Origin: an uncultured Acetatifactor sp.
GTDB lineage: Bacteria > Bacillota > Clostridia > Lachnospirales > Lachnospiraceae
NCBI RefSeq assembly: GCF_910585425.1
Contig: NZ_CAJUCP010000029.1
Span: forward strand, 1-61,005
Reading direction: 5' to 3'
DNA: 61,005 nt
Below the pieces are notes generated by a model, which had not been told where the DNA came from, did no database searches, and worked only from the letters and a program-made list of their open reading frames with translations. Both the position numbers and the translations under genes were made by a program. This document shows positions 43,435 through 52,286 of the stretch, piece by piece; position 1 is the stretch's first letter, and every line of letters begins with the position of its first letter.

Positions 43435-44916
43435 ATGCGATACAGGAGAGACAGAAAGAAGACAGGGTGCAGGGGGAAAGGACTGGCGGCGGTCATTATG
43501 ACAGTGCTGTCACTTTCCGCCTGCACATTGCCCTTCACAGGGCAGGATCCGGACCCGTTTCTGAAGGAAGACGGGGCGGCGTCCCAGGAGCGGGCGGACA
43601 CGGGCTTCGTGGTCCCGGGCCCGGAGAGCTTCGACTCGGCGGATACGGCAGTCCTGGTGGGCGTGGACGGCGAGGAGGGCACTGTGACCCTGCTGAACCT
43701 GGAGCTGGGCAGGAACTATACCCTCGCCATGGACGGCACCACCAGGCTCTATGACAAATACGGGGACGCGGTCTCCATCGGTCAGATAGAGAAGGGGGAC
43801 ATCGTGGACGTGACCTTCCTGAAGTCCAAGAAGCACCTGACCACCATGCGGCAGTCGGTGAACAGCTGGACCTACGCGGACGTGGAGCGCTATGAGGTGA
43901 ACCCGGTGAGGGGGGAGGTGACCATCGGCCAGGAGACCTATAAGCTCACCTCCAACACCCAGTACCTGTCGGAGGGCATGAAGATAGAGCTGATGGACCT
44001 GAACCCGGCGGACACGCTGAGCTTCCAGGGCATCGGGAACCAGATTCTGAGCGTGCGGGTGGAAAAGGGGCATGGCTACCTGCGGCTGGAGGGCGATGAG
44101 AAATTCGTGGGCGGCTGGATAGAGGTGGGCCAGTCGGTGATACAGCGGATTACGGAGGACATGCTGCTGGTGGTGGCGGAGGGGGATTACCAGGTGAACA
44201 TCTCCCACAAGGGCGGAGGCGGCGTCAAGAGCGTGCGGGTGGACCGCAACCAGGAGACGCTGCTGGACATCAGCGACCTGGAGATCCCCGAGCCCCAGAC
44301 GGGCACCGTGCTGTTCTCCGTAAACCCCGCCGACGCGGAACTGTACGTGGACGGCGGGCTGGTGGACGCCTCCGTGCCCCAGACGCTGGAGTACGGTCTG
44401 CACCAGCTGATCGCCAGGGCGGAGGGGTATCATTCCATCACCCAGTACATCCGGGTGGCCCAGGAATCCCTGGCCTTTGAGCTGACATTGGAGGAGGCGG
44501 ACGCCGGGGAGTCCCAGGAGCCCTCGGATAGCGACAGCTCCACGGTTCCCACGGACACCACCACGGACTATTATAAGGTGTACGTGGACGCGCCGGAGGG
44601 AGCGGAGGTGTACCTGGACGGCAGCTATGTGGGGATCGCCCCCTGCAGCTTCCGGAAGGTGGAGGGCACCCATACCATCATCCTGCGGAAGGCGGGCCAT
44701 GAGACCAGGAGCTATACGATCCAGGTGGACAATGAGGAAAAGGACATCTCCTTCTCCTTCGCGGACCTGGCGGCATACGCCACGGAATCCACCGGCTCCC
44801 AGGAGAGCAGCAAATCCTCCCAGGAGAGCGGAGGATCCTCCCAGGAGAGCGAAGGGTCCTCCCAGGAGACGAAAGAGTCCTCCGGGGAGTCCGAAAGCGC
44901 CTCCTCCTCCGGCTGA
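43435..44916 (+). CDS. PEGA-domain lipoprotein with serine/glutamate-rich tail
   Basis: ATG at 43435 gives 493 residues. A basic N-terminus and hydrophobic stretch end in lipobox LSLSAC, so it is a cell-surface lipoprotein. Two PEGA-type modules are seen, near residues 300-350 (VLFSVNPADAELYVDGGLV) and 380-440 (VYVDAPEGAEVYLDGSYVG). The middle contains repeated beta-rich segments. The last 35 residues repeat SSQESxG and similar units. PEGA proteins often sit on the outside of the membrane and bind partners or wall. It may be linked with the CotS-like gene 46 bases upstream. Confidence 0.75.
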   Translation: MRYRRDRKKTGCRGKGLAAVIMTVLSLSACTLPFTGQDPDPFLKEDGAASQERADTGFVVPGPESFDSADTAVLVGVDGEEGTVTLLNLELGRNYTLAMDGTTRLYDKYGDAVSIGQIEKGDIVDVTFLKSKKHLTTMRQSVNSWTYADVERYEVNPVRGEVTIGQETYKLTSNTQYLSEGMKIELMDLNPADTLSFQGIGNQILSVRVEKGHGYLRLEGDEKFVGGWIEVGQSVIQRITEDMLLVVAEGDYQVNISHKGGGGVKSVRVDRNQETLLDISDLEIPEPQTGTVLFSVNPADAELYVDGGLVDASVPQTLEYGLHQLIARAEGYHSITQYIRVAQESLAFELTLEEADAGESQEPSDSDSSTVPTDTTTDYYKVYVDAPEGAEVYLDGSYVGIAPCSFRKVEGTHTIILRKAGHETRSYTIQVDNEEKDISFSFADLAAYATESTGSQESSKSSQESGGSSQESEGSSQETKESSGESESASSSG

Positions 44917-44979
44917 GCCCGCAAGGCCCGGCCCTGCTGGACTTTAGAAGATTCGTTGTGAATATTTGCGTAAAATGCC

Positions 44980-45008
44980 TTGACAAACCAGGGAAAACCA
45001 TATATATA
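44980..45008 (+). promoter_or_regulatory. Promoter of the HU gene
   Basis: TTGACA (44980-44985), 17 bp and TATATA (45003-45008) give a strong sigma-A promoter 75 bp ahead of the ATG. An alternating TA run covers the -10 region. Confidence 0.8.
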
Positions 45009-45082
45009 TATTTATAGGCGTTTCAGAGGGATAACTTAGAAATGTACACCAACAAAGAAAACTCATTATAGGAGGGTTCAAT

Positions 45083-45358
45083 ATGAACAAAACTGAATTG
45101 ACCGCAGCAATCGCCGAGCAGGCTGGGATTTCCAAGAAGGACGCAGAAAAGGCTTTGAAGGCTTTTACGGATGTGGTTGCTGACGAACTGAAGAAGGGTG
45201 AGAAGGTTCAGCTGGTTGGCTTCGGGACTTTCGAGGTAGTGGAGAGAGCGGCCAGAGAAGGCAGGAATCCCCAGAACGGCGAGCCCATGCCGATTGCTGC
45301 TTCCAAGGCTCCTAAGTTCAAGGCTGGCAAGGCTTTAAAGGATATGGTGAACGAGTGA
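45083..45358 (+). CDS. hup: HU family nucleoid DNA-binding protein
   Basis: The 91-residue protein shows the HU fold: MNKTELTAAIAEQAGISKKD, then VQLVGFGTFEVVERAAREGRNPQNG, where the beta arm and its conserved RNPQ reach into the DNA minor groove. It binds and bends DNA without sequence preference and compacts the chromosome. Codon use is less GC-rich than in neighbours, as in highly expressed genes. It has its own strong promoter and terminator just ahead of rqcP, a common place in Firmicutes. Confidence 0.96.
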   Translation: MNKTELTAAIAEQAGISKKDAEKALKAFTDVVADELKKGEKVQLVGFGTFEVVERAAREGRNPQNGEPMPIAASKAPKFKAGKALKDMVNE

Positions 45359-45385
45359 TAGCATCAGCCAATATGTGATGAGTTC

Positions 45386-45418
45386 AAAGCCCGGTGGAGA
45401 ATGTGCTCCGGGCTTTTT
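45386..45418 (+). terminator. Terminator of the HU gene
   Basis: AAAGCCCGG (45386-45394) pairs with CCGGGCTTT (45408-45416), followed by T residues. Confidence 0.8.
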
Positions 45419-45455
45419 GCGTCCTATTCGGCTGGCATGGGAAAGGCGTGGAGTT

Positions 45456-45695
45456 ATGAGATTGGATAAATACCTGAAGGTGTCCAGACTGATCAAGCGG
45501 CGCACCGTGGCCAACGAGGCCTGCGACGGCGGCCGGGTGACGATCAACGGCAGGGTGGCCAAGGCCTCCGCCGAGGTGAAGCAGGGGGACGTGATCGCGA
45601 TCTCCTTCGGCAACCGGGAAGTGAAGGTGGAGGTGCTGGATGTACAGGAGACCGTGAAGAAGGAGGCGGCCGCTGAGCTTTTCCGCTACCTGTGA
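45456..45695 (+). CDS. rqcP: S4-domain RNA-binding protein RqcP
   Basis: ATG at 45456 gives 79 residues that are essentially one S4 domain: MRLDKYLKVSRLIKRRTVA, then GGRVTINGRVAKASAEVKQGD. RqcP (YabO) works with RqcH in adding C-terminal alanine tails to stalled peptides on 60S-like 50S subunits. The order rqcP-yabP-yabQ-divIC matches Bacillus subtilis and supports the name. The in-frame upstream ATG at 45375 overlaps the HU terminator and was rejected. Confidence 0.9.
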   Translation: MRLDKYLKVSRLIKRRTVANEACDGGRVTINGRVAKASAEVKQGDVIAISFGNREVKVEVLDVQETVKKEAAAELFRYL

Positions 45696-45801
45696 CCGTA
45701 AAATCTGCCGGGCGCGTGTTCTAACCTGCCCGTCCCCCTCATATATTTTATTCAGACGACGGAAAAACCGGACAGAGGTTTCCGGCAGGGGGGAGGGCCT
45801 T

Positions 45802-46089
45802 ATGGAGGATCTGAGCGGAAGCGCGCGCATGCACAAGGTGGCCATGACCAATCGGAGGAGCTGCACCATAGGCGGCGTGAAGGATGTGCTTTCTTTCGAT
45901 ATACATGAAATTCTCCTGGAGACGGAGCAGGGGATGCTGATGATCAAGGGGGATGAGCTGCATGTCAGCCGCCTGACCCTGGAGAAGGGCGAGGTGGACA
46001 TCGACGGCCGGATCGACAGCCTCACCTATTCCGACGCGGGCGCCGTGGGCCGCAAGGGCGAGTCCCTGCTGACCCGCCTGTTCAGGTGA
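45802..46089 (+). CDS. yabP: Sporulation protein YabP
   Basis: The 95-residue protein shows TNRRSCTIGGVKDVLSFD and EILLETEQGMLMIKGDELHV, followed by LTLEKGEVDIDGRIDSLTY, the features of YabP. YabP is made in the mother cell during sporulation and acts with YabQ in spore cortex or coat assembly. A strong GGGGGGAGGG precedes the ATG. It lies 4 bases before yabQ, in the conserved gene order. Confidence 0.92.
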   Translation: MEDLSGSARMHKVAMTNRRSCTIGGVKDVLSFDIHEILLETEQGMLMIKGDELHVSRLTLEKGEVDIDGRIDSLTYSDAGAVGRKGESLLTRLFR

Positions 46090-46093
46090 GCCT

Positions 46094-46579
46094 ATGGTGG
46101 ACGAGAACGTGTTCCTCCTGCACTCCCTGCTCATGGGCATCTTCATCACCTTCGTGTACGATCTGCTGCGGATCTTCAGGCGGGTGGCGCCCCACGGGCA
46201 TTTCCTGGTGTCGCTGGAGGACCTGGCTTTCTGGGTGTACTGCGGCGGGGAGGTCTTCCTGCTGATGTACCGCGAGAGCAACGGGACCCTGCGGTGGTTC
46301 GCCGTGCTGGGGGCCCTGGCGGGGATGTTCTTCTATAAGAAGACAGTCAGCCCGCTGCTGGTGAGATACGCCTCCCTGATGCTCACGAAGCTCCTGGCCC
46401 TCCTGAAAAAGGTCCTGGGCTGGCTGTGGAAGCCCTTCGGCCTGGCGGGCAGGAAGACGGGCAGCGCGGTACACAAGGCCGGAGGGCGGTTCAGGAGGCG
46501 GATGGGGAAATTGCGCCGGGCCGTGAAATTAAGGTTGACGTTTTTCCTGAAAGCATTTAAAATGAACTTCAAGACTTGA
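46094..46579 (+). CDS. yabQ: Spore cortex protein YabQ
   Basis: The 161-residue membrane protein has four hydrophobic helices in the first 100 residues, starting FLLHSLLMGIFITFVYDLLRIFRR, and ends in a strongly basic cytoplasmic tail. YabQ is needed for spore cortex formation in Bacillus. Its place between yabP and divIC is conserved in spore formers. The long basic tail is a usual trait of clostridial versions. Confidence 0.88.
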   Translation: MVDENVFLLHSLLMGIFITFVYDLLRIFRRVAPHGHFLVSLEDLAFWVYCGGEVFLLMYRESNGTLRWFAVLGALAGMFFYKKTVSPLLVRYASLMLTKLLALLKKVLGWLWKPFGLAGRKTGSAVHKAGGRFRRRMGKLRRAVKLRLTFFLKAFKMNFKT

Positions 46580-46592
46580 AACGGGGGTGCGT

Positions 46593-46904
46593 ATGGCGAG
46601 AAGGCAGAGGGGTGCATACAGAAAGAGACAGCAGAACCGTTTCAGCATGTTCCTGGCAACGCTGGTGGTGGTGCTCATTTTGGTGCTGGTAGGCGTCAAG
46701 AGCATAGAGCTGCGGGACAAGATCGACCAGAAGAGGACGGAGGCGGCCCAGCTGGAGGCCCAGATAGAGGCGGAGATGCAGCGCACCCTGGAGATCGAGG
46801 CCCTGGGCAAGGAGGTACAGACCAAGGGATATATCGAGGACGTGGCCAGAGAGAAGCTTGGACTTGTGTATGAGGATGAGATTCTTTTTAAACAGGATAA
46901 ATAG
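46593..46904 (+). CDS. divIC: FtsB/DivIC septum formation initiator
   Basis: From ATG 46593 the product is 103 residues; GTG at 46587 is a less likely alternative. A basic N-terminus is followed by a membrane helix at about residues 18-36 (MFLATLVVVLILVLVGV), a coiled coil of about 45 residues (LRDKIDQKRTEAAQLEAQIE) and the conserved end VAREKLGLVYEDEILFK. DivIC joins FtsL and DivIB in the divisome and is needed at vegetative and sporulation septa. It is the last gene before a terminator. Confidence 0.9.
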   Translation: MARRQRGAYRKRQQNRFSMFLATLVVVLILVLVGVKSIELRDKIDQKRTEAAQLEAQIEAEMQRTLEIEALGKEVQTKGYIEDVAREKLGLVYEDEILFKQDK

Positions 46905-46924
46905 GAAGCGGCAGCGGGATGATG

Positions 46925-46953
46925 AGCGGGAGCGTGAGGCCCCCGCTTTTTTT
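46925..46953 (+). terminator. Terminator of the rqcP-divIC operon
   Basis: AGCGGG (46925-46930) pairs with CCCGCT (46942-46947), followed by seven T residues. It separates the operon from the spoIIE gene and runs directly into the first Spo0A-like box. Confidence 0.75.
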
Positions 46954-47019
46954 GTCGCAAAACTTTAAGGGGGGAGATCCTTGTTTTTGACAAAAAATGG
47001 GGGAGGCGCTCCGTATAAT
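46952..47019 (+). promoter_or_regulatory. Spo0A-type promoter of the spoIIE gene with 21-bp spacer
   Basis: TTGACA (46987-46992) and TATAAT (47014-47019) match consensus but are 21 bp apart, too far for unaided sigma-A polymerase. The Bacillus subtilis spoIIE promoter has the same long spacing and depends on phosphorylated Spo0A. Two 0A-box-like sites are present: TTGTCGCA (46952-46959) and, on the minus strand, TTGTCAAA (46993-46986). Confidence 0.75.
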
Positions 47020-47085
47020 AAGTACCGCTGCGGGGCTTTGGGCGGTCCGATGCCCGGGCCGACAGCGGAAAGGTGTGGATATGGC

Positions 47086-48261
47086 ATGATGAGGAGAAAA
47101 AGGGAGGAGAAGGAGCTGCAGACGGCGCAGGTATCGGATCTGTGCAGGCGCAGGCTCCTGGGCTATGCGGACAGCTTCCATGAGCTGGCCCGGAGCTATG
47201 ACCGCGAATTCGTGCCGGAGACGGACGACAGGGAGGCAGTCCTGGCACAGCGCAGGCTCTGGGAGAGCCGGCAGATCATCAGCGGTCATCTGGAGGAAAT
47301 GGCGAAGATCATGACGGAGGCGGCCTGCGAGGTGCTGTCCTTCCATCCTATGGAGAACAGGAAGAGGCGGCTGCTGACCCAGGCCCTGGCGGAGGAGGGG
47401 ATACAGGTGGAGAGCCCCAACTACCTGCCCAGGGAGGACGGCAGGCAGGCGGTGGTGCTGACCATGAGGACCCAGAGGGGAGGGAAGGTGTCGGCGGAGG
47501 ACGCGGCGGACATGATCTCCGTGCTGCTGGACAGGAGGCTGATGCCTGCGGCGGACACCCCCTATGTGGTGGAGCCGGATCCCCAGAGCTTCATCCTGGA
47601 GGAGGAAGCGGGATTCCTGGCCCTGACGGGATTTGCCAGGGCGACGAAGGAAGACGAATCTGTCTCCGGCGACAACTACGCCGTGGTGGAGTCCGAGCGG
47701 GGCAGGGTGACGGTGATGCTCTCGGACGGCACGGGCTCGGGGGAGAGGGCAGGGAAGGACAGCGAGCGGGTGCTGGATCTGATGGAGAAGATGCTGGAGG
47801 CCGGATACGACATCGACGCCGCCATCAACATGGTCAATACGGCCCTGTTCGCCGCGGGGGAGGACATCAACCACCCCACGCTGGATATCTGCGACATCGA
47901 CCTCTATGACGGAAGCTGCCAGCTTCGGAAGGTGGGCGGAGCCGCCACATTCCTGAAGCGGGGCCAGGAGGTGGAGCGGGTGGCCATGGGGAACCTTCCC
48001 CTGGGCATCTTCGGCCAGATGGAGATCCTGCCGGTGGAGCGCAGGCTGCAGGACGGGGATTATCTGATCATGGTGTCGGACGGGGTGGTGGATGCCTTTG
48101 GGGAGGAGTATGAGGATTCCATGGGCAGCGTGATCGCCGGGATACAGGAGTGCAGCCCCGGGGAGATCGCGGAGCGGCTTCTTCGGTTCGCCCTCTGCGC
48201 CAGCGGGGGCCGGATCCGGGACGATATGACCATAGGGGTGATCGGCATATGGAAGACCTGA
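47086..48261 (+). CDS. spoIIE: SpoIIE-family PP2C phosphatase lacking the membrane domain
   Basis: ATG at 47086 gives 391 residues. Residues about 10-110 are helical (LGYADSFHELARSYDREF) and correspond to the regulatory linker; residues about 195-391 are the PP2C domain with SGDNYAVVE, LSDGTGSGERA, VSDGVVDAFGEE and DDMTIGVIGIW. Metal-binding aspartates are in place. Classical SpoIIE is about 800 residues, with ten membrane helices in front; none is encoded here because only 181 bp separate this ATG from divIC and these contain the promoter. It should dephosphorylate SpoIIAA and activate sigma-F, as a soluble protein. Confidence 0.82.
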   Translation: MMRRKREEKELQTAQVSDLCRRRLLGYADSFHELARSYDREFVPETDDREAVLAQRRLWESRQIISGHLEEMAKIMTEAACEVLSFHPMENRKRRLLTQALAEEGIQVESPNYLPREDGRQAVVLTMRTQRGGKVSAEDAADMISVLLDRRLMPAADTPYVVEPDPQSFILEEEAGFLALTGFARATKEDESVSGDNYAVVESERGRVTVMLSDGTGSGERAGKDSERVLDLMEKMLEAGYDIDAAINMVNTALFAAGEDINHPTLDICDIDLYDGSCQLRKVGGAATFLKRGQEVERVAMGNLPLGIFGQMEILPVERRLQDGDYLIMVSDGVVDAFGEEYEDSMGSVIAGIQECSPGEIAERLLRFALCASGGRIRDDMTIGVIGIWKT

Positions 48262-48313
48262 TTTTTTCCGGGAGCATTTGACTTTTTCCCTGTTTTGGGA
48301 TAAGATTTGATGC

Positions 48314-49909
48314 ATGGGAATCAGGGAAGAGACAGAAAAAAAGGTGTTTGCCTATATAGAGGAGCAGGGCATGTTCTCCGCCGGGGATCGCATAGTGGCC
48401 GGGGTGTCCGGGGGAGCGGACTCCGTCTGCATGCTGGCATTGCTTCTGGCCTGGCGGGAGAGAAGGCCGCTTTCGCTGGCGGTGGCCCATGTGAACCACG
48501 GGCTGCGCCGGGAGGCGGGGGAGGACGCCGGATATGTGGAGGAGCTGTGTAGGCGGGAGGGAATCCCCTTCTTCCTGACGGAGAGCGACGTGCGCCGGAC
48601 GGCCCTGGAGGAGGGCTGCTCGGAGGAGGACGCGGGCAGGAGGATCCGCTACAGGGCCTTCCGGGAGGCGGCCGGGCGGACGGGCGCGGACAGAGTGGCC
48701 GTGGCCCACAACAGCGATGACAACGCGGAGACCATGCTGTTCCACCTGTTCCGGGGCAGCGGCCCGGCGGGGCTCGGCGGCATCGCGCCCCTGCGCCGGG
48801 AGGAGGGCGGGCTGTGGATCCTGCGGCCCATCCTGTGCCTGGAGCGCCGGGAGGTGGAGGCGTATCTGAGGGAGCGGGGAATCGCCTGGCGCAGGGACAG
48901 CACCAATGAGGGGGACGATTACTGCCGGAACCGCATCCGCCACCACATCCTGCCCTACGCGGGGGCGGAGGTGTCGGCAGGGGCCGTGGGCCATATGCTG
49001 CGGACGGCGCAGCTGTTGCGGGAGACGGAGGGGTATCTGCGGCAGCAGACGGAGGAAGCCCTGAGGCAGTGCGCGGTGCGCTATAGGGGCGAAGTGGCCG
49101 GAGAGCCGACAGGGATGGGGGCGGATGCCCTGCCTGAGAGCGCCGTTTCGGCAGTGGGCGGCGCGGCAGGGTATCAGGTGGACGTGGAGGCCTTCCTGGG
49201 CTTCCACAGGGCCCTGCAGGGGAGGATGCTGCTGGAGCTTTTGAAGCGCCTGTCGCCCACGGGGAAGGACATCCTGGCGGTGCATGTCCAGGATGCGCTG
49301 GCCCTGTTCCGGAGGGAGGGGAACCGGTATGTCACCCTGCCCTTCGGCATCACGGCCAGGCGGCAGTACGGCCAGGTGCTGCTGGAGCGCGGGAAGGCCG
49401 GGGAGGATGAAGACGGGATGTCGTCATTCCTGGGGGAGCCTGTGGAGGTGTCCCTGACGGAGGCGCTGTTCGGGACGCCCGCGGTCTTTCGCCTGGGGGA
49501 TTTTGGGGAACTGGAATTTTCCGCTTTTTTCATAAAAAAAGAATGGGAAGTTCCCAAAAATCGGTATACGAAATGGTTCGACTATGATAAAATAGAAGAT
49601 ATGCATTCCATGGAAGAACCTGCAGTCATCCGCAGCCGGGAGCGGGGAGACTACCTCACCATAGCCCGGGGGGCGGGCAACATGGCGCACAAGTCCCTGA
49701 AGGAGTACATGATCGGGGAGAAGATACCGAGGCAGCTCAGAGACCGGATACCGGTGGTGGCCCTGGGGAACCATGTGCTGTGGCTGGTGGGCTGGCGGAT
49801 CGGCGAGGCCTTCAAGGTGAGCGGGGACACGGAGCGCGTGCTGCAGGTGAGGCTGATAAGACAAAACGAAGAGAGCGGAACGGAGGAGAAAGATGTCGGA
49901 GCACATTAA
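48314..49909 (+). CDS. tilS: tRNA(Ile)-lysidine synthase
   Basis: The 531-residue enzyme has the PP-loop SGGADSVCML near residues 34-43, and AVAHVNHGLRREAGED near 57. The C-terminal domain includes RSRERGDYLTIARG and KSLKEYMIGEKIPRQLRD, the substrate-binding TilS-C part. It converts C34 of the minor tRNA-Ile to lysidine so that it reads AUA, which is essential for accurate decoding. The position before hpt and ftsH is the standard Firmicute order. Its last 17 bases overlap hpt. Confidence 0.93.
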   Translation: MGIREETEKKVFAYIEEQGMFSAGDRIVAGVSGGADSVCMLALLLAWRERRPLSLAVAHVNHGLRREAGEDAGYVEELCRREGIPFFLTESDVRRTALEEGCSEEDAGRRIRYRAFREAAGRTGADRVAVAHNSDDNAETMLFHLFRGSGPAGLGGIAPLRREEGGLWILRPILCLERREVEAYLRERGIAWRRDSTNEGDDYCRNRIRHHILPYAGAEVSAGAVGHMLRTAQLLRETEGYLRQQTEEALRQCAVRYRGEVAGEPTGMGADALPESAVSAVGGAAGYQVDVEAFLGFHRALQGRMLLELLKRLSPTGKDILAVHVQDALALFRREGNRYVTLPFGITARRQYGQVLLERGKAGEDEDGMSSFLGEPVEVSLTEALFGTPAVFRLGDFGELEFSAFFIKKEWEVPKNRYTKWFDYDKIEDMHSMEEPAVIRSRERGDYLTIARGAGNMAHKSLKEYMIGEKIPRQLRDRIPVVALGNHVLWLVGWRIGEAFKVSGDTERVLQVRLIRQNEESGTEEKDVGAH

Positions 49910-50423
49910 CGTACTTTTGCCGGAAGAGGAAGTGGACGCAAGGATCCAGGCCATGGGGGAACAGATCAGCAGGGACTACGCGGGGAAGCAGGTGCACCTG
50001 ATCTGCGTGCTGAAGGGCGGGAGCTTCTTCCTGTGCGAGCTTGCGAAGAGGATCACGGTGCCGGTGTCCCTGGATTTCATGTCGGTGTCCAGCTACGGAG
50101 GGGGCACCGAGTCCAAGGGCGTGGTGAAGATAGTAAAGGATCTGGACGAATCGATCCGGGACAAGGACGTGCTGGTGGTGGAGGACATCGTGGACAGCGG
50201 AAGGACCTTAAGCTACCTGCTGGAGATGCTCAGGAACAGAGGGCCTAAGTCCCTGCGCCTGTGCACGCTGCTGGACAAGCCGGACAGGCGCGTGGTGGAT
50301 GTGGACGTGGACTATACAGGATTCCAGATTCCGGACAAGTTCGTGGTGGGCTATGGCCTGGACTATGACCAGAGATACCGCAACCTTCCATACATCGGCA
50401 TTGTGGAGTTCGATGAGGCGTGA
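49893..50423 (+). CDS. hpt: Hypoxanthine phosphoribosyltransferase
   Basis: The 176-residue enzyme has the PRPP-binding motif VLVVEDIVDSGRTLSYLLE near residues 93-111 and an N-terminal CVLKGGSFFLCELAKRI loop. It salvages hypoxanthine and guanine to IMP and GMP using PRPP. The ATG lies inside the end of tilS behind GGAGGAGAAAG, so translation is coupled. The order tilS-hpt-ftsH is conserved in Firmicutes. Confidence 0.95.
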   Translation: MSEHINVLLPEEEVDARIQAMGEQISRDYAGKQVHLICVLKGGSFFLCELAKRITVPVSLDFMSVSSYGGGTESKGVVKIVKDLDESIRDKDVLVVEDIVDSGRTLSYLLEMLRNRGPKSLRLCTLLDKPDRRVVDVDVDYTGFQIPDKFVVGYGLDYDQRYRNLPYIGIVEFDEA

Positions 50424-50456
50424 CGGGAAGGACGGGATGAACAGGAGGCTTGCAAG

Positions 50457-52286
50457 TTGAGGCAGAATAGCAGAGGATTCAATTCATATTTTATTTTCAT
50501 CATCCTGCTCCTGATGGGAGTGGCGCTGCTGACGTCCATGAACGGCTCGGAGGAGGCGTATACGAAGGAGCAGTTCATCGCGGACATGGAGGCGGACAGG
50601 GTATCGGAGGTGGTGGTCAGGCCCAACAGCGAGGTGCCCACGGGATACCTGGCCGTGGAGCTGAGGAGCGGCGCGGAGCGGAAGCTGTACGTGACGGACA
50701 TCGGGGAGGCGGAGGCACTGGTCAGGGACCACGGGTTCGACCCGGTGGTGAAGGACGTGCCCAGGGAGGGGTGGGTGCTGACCACTTTGGTGCCCATGCT
50801 GATCGTGCTGGCGGTGGGCATCTTCCTGTTCATGATGATCAACGCCCAGAATGCCGCGGGCGGCAACGGCAAGATGATGAACTTCGGCAAGAGCCGGGCC
50901 AGGCTGTCCATGGGGGACAAGAACATCACCTTTGAGCAGGTGGCCGGGCTGAAGGAGGAGAAGGAGGAGCTGGAGGAAATCGTGGATTTCCTGAAGGATC
51001 CGGGCAAATATATCAAGGTGGGGGCCAGGATCCCCAAGGGCGTGCTCTTAGAGGGCCCTCCCGGGACGGGCAAGACATTGCTGGCAAAGGCTGTGGCCGG
51101 GGAGGCCGGGGTGCCCTTCTTCAGCATATCCGGCTCCGATTTCGTGGAAATGTTCGTAGGCGTGGGCGCTTCCCGTGTCCGTGACCTGTTCGAGGAGGCC
51201 AAGAAGAACGCCCCCTGCATCGTGTTCATCGATGAGATCGACGCGGTGGCCAGGCGGCGGGGCACCGGCATGGGCGGCGGCCACGACGAGAGGGAGCAGA
51301 CCCTGAACCAGCTGCTGGTGGAGATGGACGGCTTCGGCGTCAACGAGGGCATCATCGTCATGGCGGCCACCAACCGGGTGGACATCTTAGATCCCGCCAT
51401 CCTGCGCCCCGGGCGCTTCGACAGGAAGGTGGCCGTGGGGACACCGGACGTCAGCGGCAGGGAGGACATCCTGAAGGTGCACTCCAAAAACAAGCCTCTG
51501 GCGGAGGACGTGGATCTGAAGCAGCTGGCCCAGACCACGGCGGGCTTCACCGGGGCCGACCTGGAGAACCTGATGAACGAGGCGGCCATCAACGCGGCCA
51601 AGAAGGGCAAGGGCTTCGTGGCGGAGGAGGACGTGGAGAAGGCCTTCGTCAAGGTGGGCATCGGCGCGGAGAAGAAGAGCCGGGTGGTCTCCGACAAGGA
51701 GAAGCGCATCACGGCCTACCATGAGGCCGGACACGCCATCCTGTTCCATGTGCTGCCGGACGTAGGGCCTGTGTATACGGTGTCCATCATCCCTACGGGC
51801 GCAGGCGCGGCGGGCTATACCATGCCCCTGCCGGACAAGGACGAGATGTTCCTGACCAAAGGGCAGATGCTCCAGGAGATCATGGTCTCCCTGGGAGGGC
51901 GCATCGCGGAGCAGATCATCTTCCAGGACATCACCACCGGAGCCTCCAGCGACATCAAGAAGGCCACCAAGGTGGCCAGGCGGATGGTGACGCGCTTCGG
52001 CATGTCGGACAATATCGGCGTCATCTGCTATGACGATGACGACGACGAAGTCTTCATAGGCCGGGATCTGGCACATGCGAAGGGCCACAGCGAGGCCGTC
52101 TCCGGCGAGATTGACAGGGAAGTGAAGGCCATCATCGACGAGTGCTACGCCAAGGCGAAGGAGATCATCCTGGCCAGGGAGGACGTGCTCCATGGCTGCG
52201 CGAAGCTGCTGCTGGAAAAGGAGAGGATCGGCAGAGAGGAGTTCGAGGCGCTCTTCCCGGAGGGGGAGGGAACTCTGGAGGCATAG
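50457..52286 (+). CDS. ftsH: ATP-dependent zinc metalloprotease FtsH
   Basis: The start is TTG at 50457, 8 bases after AGGAGG; the product is 609 residues. Two membrane helices flank a periplasmic part (residues about 10-28 and 103-122). The AAA domain has GPPGTGKTLLAKAVAGEAG near 205, FIDEIDAV and the SRH arginines near 320. The zinc motif HEAGH is near residue 423. FtsH degrades damaged membrane proteins and unstable cytoplasmic regulators, and is needed for sporulation in Bacillus. The end (SGEIDREVKAIIDECY) is typical. Confidence 0.96.
   Translation: MRQNSRGFNSYFIFIILLLMGVALLTSMNGSEEAYTKEQFIADMEADRVSEVVVRPNSEVPTGYLAVELRSGAERKLYVTDIGEAEALVRDHGFDPVVKDVPREGWVLTTLVPMLIVLAVGIFLFMMINAQNAAGGNGKMMNFGKSRARLSMGDKNITFEQVAGLKEEKEELEEIVDFLKDPGKYIKVGARIPKGVLLEGPPGTGKTLLAKAVAGEAGVPFFSISGSDFVEMFVGVGASRVRDLFEEAKKNAPCIVFIDEIDAVARRRGTGMGGGHDEREQTLNQLLVEMDGFGVNEGIIVMAATNRVDILDPAILRPGRFDRKVAVGTPDVSGREDILKVHSKNKPLAEDVDLKQLAQTTAGFTGADLENLMNEAAINAAKKGKGFVAEEDVEKAFVKVGIGAEKKSRVVSDKEKRITAYHEAGHAILFHVLPDVGPVYTVSIIPTGAGAAGYTMPLPDKDEMFLTKGQMLQEIMVSLGGRIAEQIIFQDITTGASSDIKKATKVARRMVTRFGMSDNIGVICYDDDDDEVFIGRDLAHAKGHSEAVSGEIDREVKAIIDECYAKAKEIILAREDVLHGCAKLLLEKERIGREEFEALFPEGEGTLEA

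Noticed and set aside
41997..43682. 561-codon minus-strand frame
   Set aside because: It runs opposite three real genes (cca, CotS-like, PEGA lipoprotein) and has no recognisable motif.
46981..47085. Longer SpoIIE start at TTG 46981
   Set aside because: This codon lies upstream of the -35 and -10 boxes of the gene's own promoter and has no ribosome site.
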